Below, piece by piece: positions 1-8,458 of a stretch of DNA of 64,000 bases. Below the pieces are notes generated by a model. The model made no database searches, was not told the origin of the DNA, and saw only the letters and a program-made list of their open reading frames with translations. The position numbers were made by a program, and so were the translations under genes. This stretch comes from Williamsia deligens. Its GTDB lineage: Bacteria; Actinomycetota; Actinomycetes; Mycobacteriales; Mycobacteriaceae. Positions within the stretch are counted from its first letter, which is position 1. Every line of letters begins with the position of its first letter. The stretch spans positions 2,094,796-2,158,795 of the forward strand of contig NZ_JAMTCI010000001.1 of assembly GCF_024171765.1 (NCBI RefSeq). The letters are read 5' to 3'.

Positions 1-1303
1 AGATCGCCGGACCGCCGGTCGCGTTGTTCAGCGGGGTGAACGCCACCCACGAGACGAGGCGGGGGAACAACACGTCGAAACCGTTCGCCGGCGAGAGGTG
101 CCCGAGCGGGGGAGTGGTGTGCGCGACGGTGGGCGAGAGCATCACGTCGATGTCGCCGGCGAACGCGGCGCGGTACTTGCCCTCCGATGCCCGCAGCCGC
201 CACAGCGCGGCGGGGGTGCGCAGGAAGTTGCGTTGGAATCGCTTCGACAGTCCCGTCGTGAGGGACTCGAGATCGGACGCCTCGAAGTCCGGGCTCATGA
301 CGCGCCGGCCGAACCTGGTCAGGGCGAAGCCCAACATCGACCAGTAGTGCACGAAGTCGTCCTTGAACGCGACGAGATCCTTCTCCGGCAGCGGGAGCCC
401 GATGGGCACCAGGTCGTGACCGAGTGCGGCGAGGCGGTCGGCGGTCGCGGAGACCGCGGCCTGCGTCTCGCGGTCGACGGGGAGTTCGGCGATGGAGCGG
501 TCGACGATCCCGATCCGCAGACGTCGCTGCGCCGGTCCCTCGACCAGACCGATGGGCGTCATCGAGCGCGCCGGACGGTAGCGCTCCACCTGGGCGGCGA
601 ACCGGGCCGTGTCGCGGACGGTGCGGGTCAGGGCGCCGTTGCTCACGAGGTTCACGGGCATCTGGGCGGCGTGGTCGTCGGGGAGTTCGCGACCGCGCGT
701 GAACTTCAGGCCGACCAGCCCGCATGCCGCCGCGGGGATGCGGATCGATCCGCCGCCGTCGTTGGCGTGCGCGATGGGCACGACCCCCGACGCGACCAGC
801 ACCGCCGAGCCGCCCGACGACGCCCCGGCCGAGTACCCGGTGTTCCACGGGTTGGGTGTGGCGGGGCCGTCCTCGAACTCGGTGCTCGCGTTCAGCCCGA
901 ACTCCGGCATCCGTGACTTCCCCAGGCTGATCAGCCCGGTGGAGAGGAACTGGTCGGTGATGGGGGCGTTGCGTCGTGCGGGCCGTGCGTGCACAGCCCG
1001 CGACCCCTGGTTCGACGGGAGGCCCGCGACGTCGGTGTTGTCCTTCACGACGGTCGGCACGCCCGCGAAGACACCCTTGCCGGGACTGCGCGCGAACGAC
1101 CGCGCCCGGTCGAAGTCGGCGAGTTCGATCCCGTGCAGGCGGTCGACGGCCGCGGCACGCGCGATGGCGGCCTCGACGACCTCGGTGGCCGAGACCTCCC
1201 CGGACGCGATCCGCGCCGCGACACCGGTCGCGTCGTCGTCGCCCAGGGCGTCGTCGGTGAAGGCGTGGACCCTGACGTCGGTGTCGGGGGAGGAGTCCGT
1301 CAT
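1..1303 (-). CDS. Amidase signature family hydrolase (3' end outside window)
   Basis: Hydrolyses an amide to a carboxylate plus ammonia or amine; the substrate cannot be read from the sequence. About 434 residues are visible and the C-terminus runs off the left edge. The Ser-cisSer-Lys triad of amidases is visible: Lys87 in VVKDN, the glycine/serine-rich ASSGGS at residues 161-166, and the nucleophile Ser186 in GGGSIRIPAAACG. The ATG at 1303 is preceded by TATGGT (1310-1315) six bases upstream, so the transcript may be leaderless. It diverges from the GntR regulator, and a dyad operator (1355-1366) lies between them, so it probably belongs to the same regulon as the catabolic genes at 4.7-15.4 kb. 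Family call is firm; role in the pathway is inference. Confidence 0.9.
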   Translation of the reverse strand, partial: MTDSSPDTDVRVHAFTDDALGDDDATGVAARIASGEVSATEVVEAAIARAAAVDRLHGIELADFDRARSFARSPGKGVFAGVPTVVKDNTDVAGLPSNQGSRAVHARPARRNAPITDQFLSTGLISLGKSRMPEFGLNASTEFEDGPATPNPWNTGYSAGASSGGSAVLVASGVVPIAHANDGGGSIRIPAAACGLVGLKFTRGRELPDDHAAQMPVNLVSNGALTRTVRDTARFAAQVERYRPARSMTPIGLVEGPAQRRLRIGIVDRSIAELPVDRETQAAVSATADRLAALGHDLVPIGLPLPEKDLVAFKDDFVHYWSMLGFALTRFGRRVMSPDFEASDLESLTTGLSKRFQRNFLRTPAALWRLRASEGKYRAAFAGDIDVMLSPTVAHTTPPLGHLSPANGFDVLFPRLVSWVAFTPLNNATGGPAI

Positions 1304-1309
1304 CGGACG

Positions 1310-1315
1310 ACCATA
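1310..1315 (-). promoter_or_regulatory. Candidate -10 box of the amidase
   Basis: TATGGT on the minus strand, six bases from the ATG at 1303; the layout fits a leaderless actinobacterial promoter. No good -35 is visible. Confidence 0.35.
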
Positions 1316-1348
1316 TCCGGGGCGGACCGTGCCGATTCGGACATGTCT

Positions 1349-1371
1349 GGTTGGATTGTTGACAATCTACC
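1349..1371. promoter_or_regulatory. Dyad operator, copy 1 (candidate GntR/FCD site)
   Basis: Core ATTGTTGACAAT (1355-1366), i.e. ATTGT-NN-ACAAT, flanked by GGT (1349-1351) and ACC (1369-1371). The same core and flanks recur at 14365-14388 in the other divergent promoter of the cluster. The core contains a perfect TTGACA (1359-1364) pointing toward the GntR gene, so a bound repressor would cover its -35. FCD-type GntR proteins commonly bind TTGT..ACAA-like dyads. Assignment to the adjacent regulator is inference. Confidence 0.65.
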
Positions 1372-1389
1372 GAGGGGGCCGCACCATCG

Positions 1390-2187
1390 GTGCACCCGAA
1401 CGTTCTGCACATCATGGGGGTGCGCTCTGTCGTCCAACGAACATCGACCCGACGCGGGCCGTCGGTGACCGAGATGGCCGCCGGGTCGCGCCGACGCGTG
1501 TTGGCCCCGCTCGTCCAGGAGTCGACGCCGGCGATCATCGCGCGACAGCTCCGTGTCGCCATCGCCGACGGCGGCTTCCCGCCCGGGTCGCAGCTGACGG
1601 AGGCGGGTCTGGCCGCCGACCTCGGGGTGAGCCGCGGACCCCTGCGGGAGGCGATGCAGCGCCTCACCCAGGAGGGGTTGCTCGTCAGCCACCGCAACCG
1701 GGGCCTGTTCGTCATCTCCATGGACGACGACGACATCAACGACATGTACGTCGCGCGCACGGCGATCGAGCGCGCCGCACTCGCGCAGGTCGTCGCGCAC
1801 CACGACGACGACGATCTCGCCGAGCTCCGGGCGGCGATCGACCACATGCAGTCGTTCGCGGACGACCCCAACGGACGCGAGATCGCCGACGCGGACATGG
1901 CTTTTCACGCCCAGCTCGTGGAATGCGCACGCAGTCCACGGTTGTCGCGGATCCACGAGACGATCCTCGTCGAGACACGGATGTGTCTAGGAGCCATGCG
2001 GGGGACATACGCCTCGGCACAGGCGCGCATCGATGAGCACACCGATCTGCTCAGGGCGGTCGAGGTCCGAGACGCCGAGGCCGCCGACCGCCTCATGATC
2101 GCCCACATGCGTGACGGGTTGATGCGCCTGCTGCCCGAGGAATCCACCGAGACCGCCCGGGCAGTACCCCCCGAACACCCCAGTTGA
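1390..2187 (+). CDS. GntR-family transcriptional regulator, FCD (FadR-like) subfamily
   Basis: Ligand-responsive DNA-binding regulator, most likely the local regulator of the catabolic cluster. N-terminal winged helix (PGSQLTEAGLAADLGVSRGPLREAMQRL) is followed by an all-helical FCD domain that keeps the metal-binding pattern Asp-x3-His (DMAFH) and two later His (DEHTDLL, MIAHMRDG). FCD domains usually bind a carboxylate or acyl effector through such a metal. Start is uncertain: GTG 1390 has GAGGGGG upstream, but the TTGACA at 1359-1364 would place transcription start near 1394 and favour ATG 1414 or GTG 1465. It sits between divergent amidase and co-directional transporter. Known ectoine catabolic operons usually use a MocR-type regulator (EnuR), so an FCD regulator here would be a different arrangement. 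Confidence 0.88.
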   Translation: MHPNVLHIMGVRSVVQRTSTRRGPSVTEMAAGSRRRVLAPLVQESTPAIIARQLRVAIADGGFPPGSQLTEAGLAADLGVSRGPLREAMQRLTQEGLLVSHRNRGLFVISMDDDDINDMYVARTAIERAALAQVVAHHDDDDLAELRAAIDHMQSFADDPNGREIADADMAFHAQLVECARSPRLSRIHETILVETRMCLGAMRGTYASAQARIDEHTDLLRAVEVRDAEAADRLMIAHMRDGLMRLLPEESTETARAVPPEHPS

Positions 2188-2305
2188 CCTGCGGCCCTGT
2201 CGGAGAATGCCGCGCCGTACCGATGAAAGGGCTACGGTCGGACGGTCGGTCTGACGACCACGGGACACGACGCATGCGGTGCAACGACATGGCGGAGGAG
2301 CCACG

Positions 2306-3688
2306 ATGACCACCAATCTGTCGAAGGGCGATGCGGTGCCGGCCCTGCCCGACCCGGAGTCCGTCGAGGGACGGAAGCTGTTGCGCAAGGCGATCGGCGC
2401 ATCCGCGATGGGCAACGCGACCGAGTGGTACGACTACGGCGTCTACGCCGCGACGGCGACCTACCTGACGCAGGCGTTCTTCCCGGGCGACCTCGGCACG
2501 ATCGGCACGATGCTCGGGTTCGCCGTCTCGTTCGCGCTGCGCCCGCTCGGCGGCATGGTCTGGGGCCCGATCGGCGACCGGATCGGCCGCAAAGCCGTTC
2601 TCGCCATGACCATCCTGCTCATCTCGATCGCGACCGCCCTCATCGGTGTCCTGCCGACCCACGCGGTCGCGGGCGTGTGGGCGCCGATCCTCCTCATCGT
2701 CCTGCGCGTCGTGCAGGGCTTCTCCACCGGTGGTGAATACGGCGGCGCCGCAACGTTCATGGCCGAGTACGCACCGGATGCCAAGCGCGGCAAGTACGGC
2801 TCGTTCCTGGAATTCGGCACGCTCGCCGGATTCGTCCTCGGTACCGCCTTCGTGCTCGTCCTGGAGCTTAACCTCACCGACGACCAGATGCAGACCTGGG
2901 GCTGGCGCATCCCGTTCTTCTTCGCCCTGCCCCTGGGTCTCGTGGGTCTGTACCTGCGCAGCCAGATGGAGGACACACCCGTCTTCCGTGAGCTGGCGCA
3001 GAAGGGCGAGATCGAGGGGACGGCGTGGAGCCGCTTCGTCGATCTGCTGCGTGACTACCGTCGTCCGATCATCATCATGTTCGGCATGGTGATCGCGCTC
3101 AATGTCGCGAACTACACCCTGCTCGCCTATCTCCCGACGTACCTCAAGAACACGATCGGACTCGAGGGCAACGACAGCACCGTCACGATGCTCATCGGCC
3201 AGCTCGTGATGATGGCGTTGATCCCGGTGGTGGGGCGTCTGTCGGACCGCACGGGCCGTAAACCCATGTGGTGGGGCTCGCTGGTCGGGCTCTTCGTCTT
3301 CGCGCTGCCCATGTTCTGGCTGATGGGTCAGGGATTCGTCTGGGCCATCATCGGGTTCGTCGTCCTGGGCATTCTCTACATCCCGCAGCTCGCGACCATC
3401 TCGGCGACGTTCCCCGCCATGTTCCCGACCCAGGTGCGGTACGCCGGGTTCGCCATCTCCTACAACGTGGCGACCGCCGCGTTCGGCGGTACGGCGCCCC
3501 TCGTCAACGACGCGGTGGTCGAGAACAACAGCGGGTGGGACCTGTTCCCGGCCGGCTACATGATGATCGCGTGTGCCATCGGCATGGTGTCGATGGTGTT
3601 CCTGCGCGAGACCGTCGGCTGCTCACTGCGCGGCACCGAGATCCCCGGCCAGGCGACCGAGGCAGAGAAGGCATTGGCCTCCAGCTGA
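2306..3688 (+). CDS. MFS metabolite:H+ symporter, ProP-like
   Basis: Twelve-helix inner-membrane proton symporter of 460 residues. It closely follows E. coli ProP as I remember it: GNATEWYDYGVY near the N-terminus, the loop motif GDRIGRKAVL between TM2 and TM3, VQGFSTGGEYGGAATFMAEY, RGKYGSFLEFG, and GRLSDRTGRKP in the central loop. ProP takes up proline, glycine betaine and ectoine. There is no long C-terminal coiled coil such as E. coli ProP has; only about 20 residues follow the last helix. ATG 2306 is preceded by GGAGGAG. Placed just after the regulator, it is the likely importer of the cluster's substrate. Confidence 0.88.
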   Translation: MTTNLSKGDAVPALPDPESVEGRKLLRKAIGASAMGNATEWYDYGVYAATATYLTQAFFPGDLGTIGTMLGFAVSFALRPLGGMVWGPIGDRIGRKAVLAMTILLISIATALIGVLPTHAVAGVWAPILLIVLRVVQGFSTGGEYGGAATFMAEYAPDAKRGKYGSFLEFGTLAGFVLGTAFVLVLELNLTDDQMQTWGWRIPFFFALPLGLVGLYLRSQMEDTPVFRELAQKGEIEGTAWSRFVDLLRDYRRPIIIMFGMVIALNVANYTLLAYLPTYLKNTIGLEGNDSTVTMLIGQLVMMALIPVVGRLSDRTGRKPMWWGSLVGLFVFALPMFWLMGQGFVWAIIGFVVLGILYIPQLATISATFPAMFPTQVRYAGFAISYNVATAAFGGTAPLVNDAVVENNSGWDLFPAGYMMIACAIGMVSMVFLRETVGCSLRGTEIPGQATEAEKALASS

Positions 3689-4076
3689 TCTGGGCGCGTC
3701 CGTCCGAGAACCGCATCGGGAGCGATCGTCGTGGACACACCCTCCGCGAAGGTCGCTCCCCGTGCGTTTCTGAGCCGCTCAGCGCACCAGACGCTGCATC
3801 TTCGCCACGCGGCGGAGCGTCGGGTGGTAGCGGTCGATCATCGCCGGATGATCGCTGCGACCTCCCCTGGTACCTGGTGCCGATCACCATGGCTGTCGAG
3901 GACGCCGAGCCCGTCCGCATCATGGACCAGACCGCCCTGCGAGTACCACCCGGGACCCGGCACAGGGCCGTCGGAGGCCAACCACCGCCAGAATCGGCGT
4001 GACAATGCACGAGGAGGTCGGTCCATGTCCGCCTCCGACCGCACGGGACGGATCACCTGCCGTGTCGTCATGGAAC
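3689..4076. other. 388-bp gap with possible gene remnant and hairpin
   Basis: No convincing intact gene. Just after the transporter an inverted repeat GGGAGCGA (3718-3725) / TCGCTCCC (3753-3760) could form a hairpin. On the minus strand about 4050-3840 reads a protein-like stretch (RFWRWLASDGPVPGPGWYSQ...) that stops at 3838; in another frame a second stretch (AMIDRYHPTLRRVAKMQRLVR) ends near 3778. The pair would join by one frameshift and looks like a decayed small gene, but I recognise no family. Confidence 0.3.
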
Positions 4077-4676
4077 CTACCGTGGCCGGTCGAGATCGAC
4101 TGTCGGGCTGGGCAGTCCCCATTCCATGCGTCCGAGGCGGCTGACGGCGGCGAGCTTCGCGTAGTCGGGCATGCCGTCGTCGGCGAGGATCGCGGGATCG
4201 ATCGTGAGCGCGACGACCCGACCCATGACGACGACGCTGTTGCCGACCTCGATGCTGCGTTCCAGGCGGCACTCGATCGCGACGGGTGAGTCGCGCACCC
4301 GCAGACAGTCGACGGCGGTCGCGGGTGCCGAGGCGATGTCCGCCTCGACGAATTCGTCGATGTGCGAATCGAATCCGGCCGAACTCGCGTTCGCCTTCTC
4401 CATCAGGTCCTGTGTGGCGATGTTGATGACGAACTGTCCGGTCTCGATCGCGTTGCGTGCGCTGTCCTTCGCGCCACCCACCGACGTGAACTGCACGACC
4501 GGCGGCGCCGTCGACGACACCGAGAAGAAGCTGTACGGGGAGAGGTTGTCGACCCCGTCGGCGCTGCGGCTCGACACCCAGGCGATCGGGCGCGGGACGA
4601 TGCTCGACGTCAGCAGTTGGTAGAAGCGGCCGGGGTCGACCCCGGCGGGATCGTGCACGATGCGGTCGGTGCTCAT
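4077..4676 (-). CDS. Flavin reductase-like domain protein (FMN-binding split barrel)
   Basis: 199-residue protein of the flavin reductase-like (RutF/HpaC-type) split-barrel family. Typical features are VDPGRFYQLLTSSIVPRPIAWVSSRSADG at residues 9-37, where the FMN site is built, then NLSPYSFFSVSSTAPPVVQF and the conserved INIATQDLMEKANAS block. The family supplies reduced FMN to monooxygenases or acts as a flavoprotein of unknown role; several members closer to the PRPIAWVS type have no known partner. No oxygenase gene is visible nearby. It is last on the minus-strand run and separated from the M20 gene by a 100-bp repeat-rich gap that looks like a terminator, so it may be transcribed separately. 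Confidence 0.8.
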   Translation of the reverse strand: MSTDRIVHDPAGVDPGRFYQLLTSSIVPRPIAWVSSRSADGVDNLSPYSFFSVSSTAPPVVQFTSVGGAKDSARNAIETGQFVINIATQDLMEKANASSAGFDSHIDEFVEADIASAPATAVDCLRVRDSPVAIECRLERSIEVGNSVVVMGRVVALTIDPAILADDGMPDYAKLAAVSRLGRMEWGLPSPTVDLDRPR

Positions 4677-4717
4677 GCCACCAGTGTGCCGTCGTCCGGT
4701 TCCCGCGACCAGAACCG

Positions 4718-4768
4718 CCTCCCGCGACCGTCGCGACGGTCGCGGACGGGGGGAACGGTCGCGGGAGG
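4718..4768. terminator. Repeat-rich inverted repeat downstream of the M20 gene
   Basis: CCTCCCGCGACCGT (4718-4731) pairs perfectly with ACGGTCGCGGGAGG (4755-4768). A nested 20-bp perfect palindrome, GCGACCGTCGCGACGGTCGC, occupies 4724-4743. A further partial copy, TCCCGCGACCA, lies at about 4701-4711. Position right after the operon's last stop fits termination, but there is no T tract. Confidence 0.45.
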
Positions 4769-4776
4769 GCGTCGGG

Positions 4777-5997
4777 TCAGCCGAGGAGGCGCAGTGCGAG
4801 GACCGCGTAGGCCTTCGCCGCGGTGACGAGGTCGGCGACGGCGACCGATTCGTCGGGTTGGTGTGCCTGACCGTTGATGTCGCCGGGACCGAGGACGATG
4901 CAGTCGACGCCGAGGTCACGGTTGACGAACCCACCGTCGCAGGCCGCCGTCCATCCGCCGATCGACGTCTCACCGCCGGCGGCGGTCACCGCGTCGACGG
5001 CTGCGCGCACGAACGGGTGGTCGGGGGAGGTACGGAACCCGGGCATCGACATCGTCACGGCGATGTCCACCTCGATGCCGTCGGTGTCGATCGCCCGCCG
5101 CTCCACCTCGGCCCGCAGCGACGCGGCGATGGCCTCGGCATCCTCGTCGGGCATGAGGCGCCGGTCGATGCCGATCGCGCAGTTCGGTGCGACGGCCGAG
5201 ATGCCCTGGCCGCCGGTGATGGTGCCGACGTTCCACGTACCCGCCCCCAGCAGCGGGTCGAGGTAGGCCTGCATCCCGTCGTGGTCGGACCGGATGATGT
5301 CGATGACCTTCGCGGCGGCGTCGATGGCGTTGCGGCCGTCCGCCGGTCGGCCGGAATGCGCAGCGCGCCCGCGGATCTCGATCTCGATGTACGACGCACC
5401 GCGGCAGGCGATCACGGTCTCCATGTCGGTGGGCTCGGCCACCACGCACCCCACGTGGCCGCCGGGATGCAGGGGATAGGACGCAGGGTCGCCGACGAGG
5501 TCGCGGACGCCGACGCCGTGTTCCTCCTCGTCGACGGTGCACACCAGCTGGACCGGCCCCGAGAGCCGTTCGCCCTGCAGCGCGGACATCGCGGCGACGA
5601 TCGCCGCCAATCCGCCCTTCATGTCGGTGCTGCCGCGACCGACGATCCGTTCCTCGTCCACCCGCGCGACGAACGGGTCGCCGGTCCACCCGGGACCGGG
5701 CGGGACGACGTCGGAGTGGCCCAGGAACATCAGGCCGGGGCCGTCCCCGCCGGGCAGGGTGGCGACGAGGTTCGGCCGCCCGGCCGCCACCTCGCGGATC
5801 TCGACGGTCGCACCGGCGCGGTCGGCTGCCGCCCGCAGGACAGCGACCGCGTCGGCCTCGGTCCCTCCGGGGTTGACGCTCGGGGCCTCGATCAACGCCG
5901 ACGTCAGGGACACGATCGTCGCGGCGTCGACGCGATCGCACACCGACTGCTCGCGGGACGGGTCGGCGACGGGCGTGCTGGTCCGGGCGTGGGTCAC
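4777..5997 (-). CDS. M20-family metallopeptidase/deacylase (ArgE/DapE/acetylornithine deacetylase-like)
   Basis: 406-residue cytosolic zinc amidohydrolase. Di-metal site motifs are all present: GHSDVVPPG (His and Asp nearby), STDMKGG (bridging Asp), DEEEHG (catalytic and metal Glu), and a His near the C-terminus in NGQAHQPDES; the dimerisation lid carries RGRAAHSGRP. Members remove acyl groups from amino acids such as N-acetylornithine or succinyl-DAP. In this operon it could deacetylate an N-acetyl-2,4-diaminobutyrate produced by the M24 hydrolase, a step done by an unrelated aspartoacylase-type enzyme (DoeB) in known ectoine pathways; that role is inference. GTG start overlaps the upstream aminotransferase stop (GTGA), so the two are translationally coupled. 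Confidence 0.85.
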   Translation of the reverse strand: MTHARTSTPVADPSREQSVCDRVDAATIVSLTSALIEAPSVNPGGTEADAVAVLRAAADRAGATVEIREVAAGRPNLVATLPGGDGPGLMFLGHSDVVPPGPGWTGDPFVARVDEERIVGRGSTDMKGGLAAIVAAMSALQGERLSGPVQLVCTVDEEEHGVGVRDLVGDPASYPLHPGGHVGCVVAEPTDMETVIACRGASYIEIEIRGRAAHSGRPADGRNAIDAAAKVIDIIRSDHDGMQAYLDPLLGAGTWNVGTITGGQGISAVAPNCAIGIDRRLMPDEDAEAIAASLRAEVERRAIDTDGIEVDIAVTMSMPGFRTSPDHPFVRAAVDAVTAAGGETSIGGWTAACDGGFVNRDLGVDCIVLGPGDINGQAHQPDESVAVADLVTAAKAYAVLALRLLG

Positions 5998-7220
5998 GCG
6001 ATCATCTTCTCAAGGCTCGTGGTGAGCCGCTTGATCCCTTCCTCGATGCGGTCGGGTGTGCTGGACGCGAAGCAGAGCCGCAGCGCGTTGCGGAAGCGTC
6101 CACCGGGCGACAGCGCCGGCCCGGGGATGAACGCGACGCCGTCGGCCAGCGCGACCTCGAACAGCTCGCGGGTGTCGATCTCGCCGAACTCCCCGGTCAA
6201 CGTGAGCCAGAGGAAGAATCCGCCGTCGGGGTTCGTCGTGGTGACCCGGTCGCCGAGGTGGCGGGCGATCGAGTCGAGCATGGCGTCCTTGCGCTCGCGG
6301 TAGAGCCCGCGGATCCGCTCGAGGTGGTCCTCGAGCCCACCGCGCGCGATGTACTCGGCGACGATGTGCTGGTTGGGCACGTTGGTGCACGTGTCCATCG
6401 CCTGCTTGCCGTTGATGAGCAGCTGTCGCAGCGACGGGTCGGCGTCGACCCATCCCACGCGCCACCCGGGGGCGAGGATCTTGGAGAACGTGCGCACCGA
6501 GAACAGCAGCGGGTCGTCGGGGCTCAGCGTGCGGAAGGTCGGGATGTCGGTTCCGTTGAAGCGCAGCAGACCGTAGGGGTCGTCGTCGATGATGACCGAT
6601 CCCCACCGGTGTGCCAGCTCCAGCAACGCCTTACGCCGTTCCAGCGAGAGCGTGACGCCGGACGGGTTCTGGAAGGTGGGGATGGTGTAGATCGCCTTCG
6701 GGGGCCGATGGTGATGCGCCACCAGGTCTTCCATCATGTCGACGCGCATACCGTCGTCGTCGACGGGGATCTCGAGCAGCTGCGCACCGTAGGAGAGGGC
6801 GGTGGCGCTGCCGTTGGTGTACGTCGGCGACTCGACCACCACCAGGTCGCCGGGGTCGACGAAGAGCTTGCATGCCAGGTCCAGTCCCTGCATGCCGCCG
6901 GTGGTGATGACCAAGCGGTCCTCGCTGGACGGATCAGGGGTCCCCGCCAGGTATTTGACCAACAGCTCCAGGAGCCGCGGCTCGCCCTCGGTGGCGCCGT
7001 AGGTGAACGACGAGCTGTCCAGGACGGACCCGGCGATCTCACGGAATTCCTCCGACGGCACGGCCTCGTCGGCCGGGGAGCCCATCGCGAACCGCACGAT
7101 GTCGTGCTTCTGCGCCGCGAGCAGGGACGTCGACGAGTCGATCATCGACCCCACGAGGTCCTTCGCCCGGCCGGCGAGCGGGAGGGTCGGACTGCTGTGC
7201 GCCAGTTCGGTGGCGGTCAT
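5994..7220 (-). CDS. PLP-dependent class I/II aminotransferase (LysN/2-aminoadipate type)
   Basis: 408-residue fold-type I aminotransferase. The PLP-lysine motif is RTFSKILAPGWRVGW; the substrate-carboxylate region YTIPTFQNPSGVTLSLERR and IIDDDPYGLLRF are typical of the 2-aminoadipate/valine-pyruvate branch. That branch is also the one fused to helix-turn-helix domains in MocR regulators such as EnuR; here it stands alone without DNA-binding domain. It probably transaminates an intermediate of the pathway with 2-oxoglutarate. It lies 34 bp downstream of the M24 gene and overlaps the M20 gene by four bases. Which amino group it handles, given the second (class III) aminotransferase in the operon, cannot be told from sequence. 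Confidence 0.85.
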   Translation of the reverse strand: MTATELAHSSPTLPLAGRAKDLVGSMIDSSTSLLAAQKHDIVRFAMGSPADEAVPSEEFREIAGSVLDSSSFTYGATEGEPRLLELLVKYLAGTPDPSSEDRLVITTGGMQGLDLACKLFVDPGDLVVVESPTYTNGSATALSYGAQLLEIPVDDDGMRVDMMEDLVAHHHRPPKAIYTIPTFQNPSGVTLSLERRKALLELAHRWGSVIIDDDPYGLLRFNGTDIPTFRTLSPDDPLLFSVRTFSKILAPGWRVGWVDADPSLRQLLINGKQAMDTCTNVPNQHIVAEYIARGGLEDHLERIRGLYRERKDAMLDSIARHLGDRVTTTNPDGGFFLWLTLTGEFGEIDTRELFEVALADGVAFIPGPALSPGGRFRNALRLCFASSTPDRIEEGIKRLTTSLEKMIA

Positions 7221-7254
7221 GGTCGCTCCTTCGTGGTCGCGTGCATCGGTGTGG

Positions 7255-8448
7255 TCACTTGCGGATCAGTTCGCGCGGCACGGAGGTGAACGTCTCGACG
7301 CCGGAGGCGGTGACGCGCACCGACTCCGACACCTCGAAGCCGTACCCGTCCATCCACATGCCGCCGATGACGTGGAAGCACATGTTCTCCTCGAGCACCG
7401 CCTCGTCCTCGGTGCGGATGCTGATGGTGCGCTCGCCCCAGTCCGGTGGGTACGCGATCCCGATGGAATAGCCCAGGCGCGAGGGCTTCTCGAGCCCGTA
7501 CTTGGCCAGGGTCCAGTTCCAGGTCGACGCCAGCTCGCGGGTCGCGACGCCGGGTCGGATGGTGTCCAGGACGTTGTTGAGGCCTTCGATCGCCGCGCCG
7601 GCCACGTAGTCGACATCGGGGTTCGGCTTGCCGATCGCGACGGTGCGCGCCAACGGGCAGTGGTACCGGTTGTGGGCACCGGAGAGTTCCACGACGACCG
7701 CCTCGTCGTTCTCGAACGTGCCCTGGTTCCACGTGAGGTGTGGCGTGTCGGCGGCGGCGCCGGTCGGCATCATCGGGACGATGGCCGGATAGTCGCCGCC
7801 GAACTGCTCGGTGCCGGTGATCTGCGCCTGGGAGATCACCGCCGCCGCATCACACTGCCGCACACCGGCGTCGATGATGTCGATGGCGGCGCGCATGGCC
7901 TCCGAACACACCATCCCGGCCTGACGCATCAGCTGGATCTCGGCGTCGGACTTGACCGACCGCACCCAGTTGACGACCTCGAAGCAGTCGACGAGTTTCC
8001 ACTCCGGGATGGCGTTGAACAGTGCGCGGTAGGCCTTCGGCGGGAAGAAGTGCGAGTCCATCTCCAGGCCGACGGACCCCTGCCTCGACGCCGGTGCGAT
8101 CAGATGTCGCTGCCGCAGTGCCCATGCCACCCAGTCGAACGGGTGGACGTGTGGACGGTGCACGTAGCTCTCGGGGTACCCGACGATCTGGTCCTCGGGC
8201 AGCCAGGTGGTGCGATGGGCACCCTTGGCGTCCATGTCCCGCAGGAAGAACACCATCTCGCCCTCGATGGGGACGAACAGCATCTGCGGGGTGTAGAACG
8301 ACCACGCGTTGTAGCCGATGAGATAGAAGATGTTCGCGGGGTCGGTGACGATGACCGCCGAGAGTCCCTGCTGCTCCATGAGAGCGCGGACGCGCGAGAG
8401 CCGCAGCGCGTACTCGTCGTCGGTGAAGAGCTGTGAGCCCAGGTACAC
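7255..8448 (-). CDS. doeA: M24 (creatinase-fold) hydrolase, ectoine hydrolase DoeA/EutD-like
   Basis: 397-residue pita-bread-fold protein with an N-terminal creatinase domain (FTDDEYALRLSRVRALMEQQG, FYLIGYNAWSFYTPQM) and a C-terminal M24 domain. In place of the metal-binding aspartates of true aminopeptidases it has VELSGAHNRYHCPLARTV, and it also carries GGDYPAIVP, PHLTW and IGIAYPPDWGERTISIR. From memory these are the hallmark segments of DoeA/EutD, which opens the ectoine ring to N-acetyl-2,4-diaminobutyrate. GTG 8448 is chosen because GAGAGG precedes it and the ALDH stop is at 8459; reading further upstream would run into the ALDH gene. A related cyclic amidine or lactam is the alternative substrate. 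Confidence 0.75.
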   Translation of the reverse strand: MYLGSQLFTDDEYALRLSRVRALMEQQGLSAVIVTDPANIFYLIGYNAWSFYTPQMLFVPIEGEMVFFLRDMDAKGAHRTTWLPEDQIVGYPESYVHRPHVHPFDWVAWALRQRHLIAPASRQGSVGLEMDSHFFPPKAYRALFNAIPEWKLVDCFEVVNWVRSVKSDAEIQLMRQAGMVCSEAMRAAIDIIDAGVRQCDAAAVISQAQITGTEQFGGDYPAIVPMMPTGAAADTPHLTWNQGTFENDEAVVVELSGAHNRYHCPLARTVAIGKPNPDVDYVAGAAIEGLNNVLDTIRPGVATRELASTWNWTLAKYGLEKPSRLGYSIGIAYPPDWGERTISIRTEDEAVLEENMCFHVIGGMWMDGYGFEVSESVRVTASGVETFTSVPRELIRK

Positions 8449-8458
8449 AGGTCGCCTC

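Noticed and set aside
3731-4144. Plus-strand 137-codon open frame in the gap after the transporter
   Set aside because: No start signal, Arg/Pro-rich and no homology recognised; the minus-strand remnant explains the composition better.
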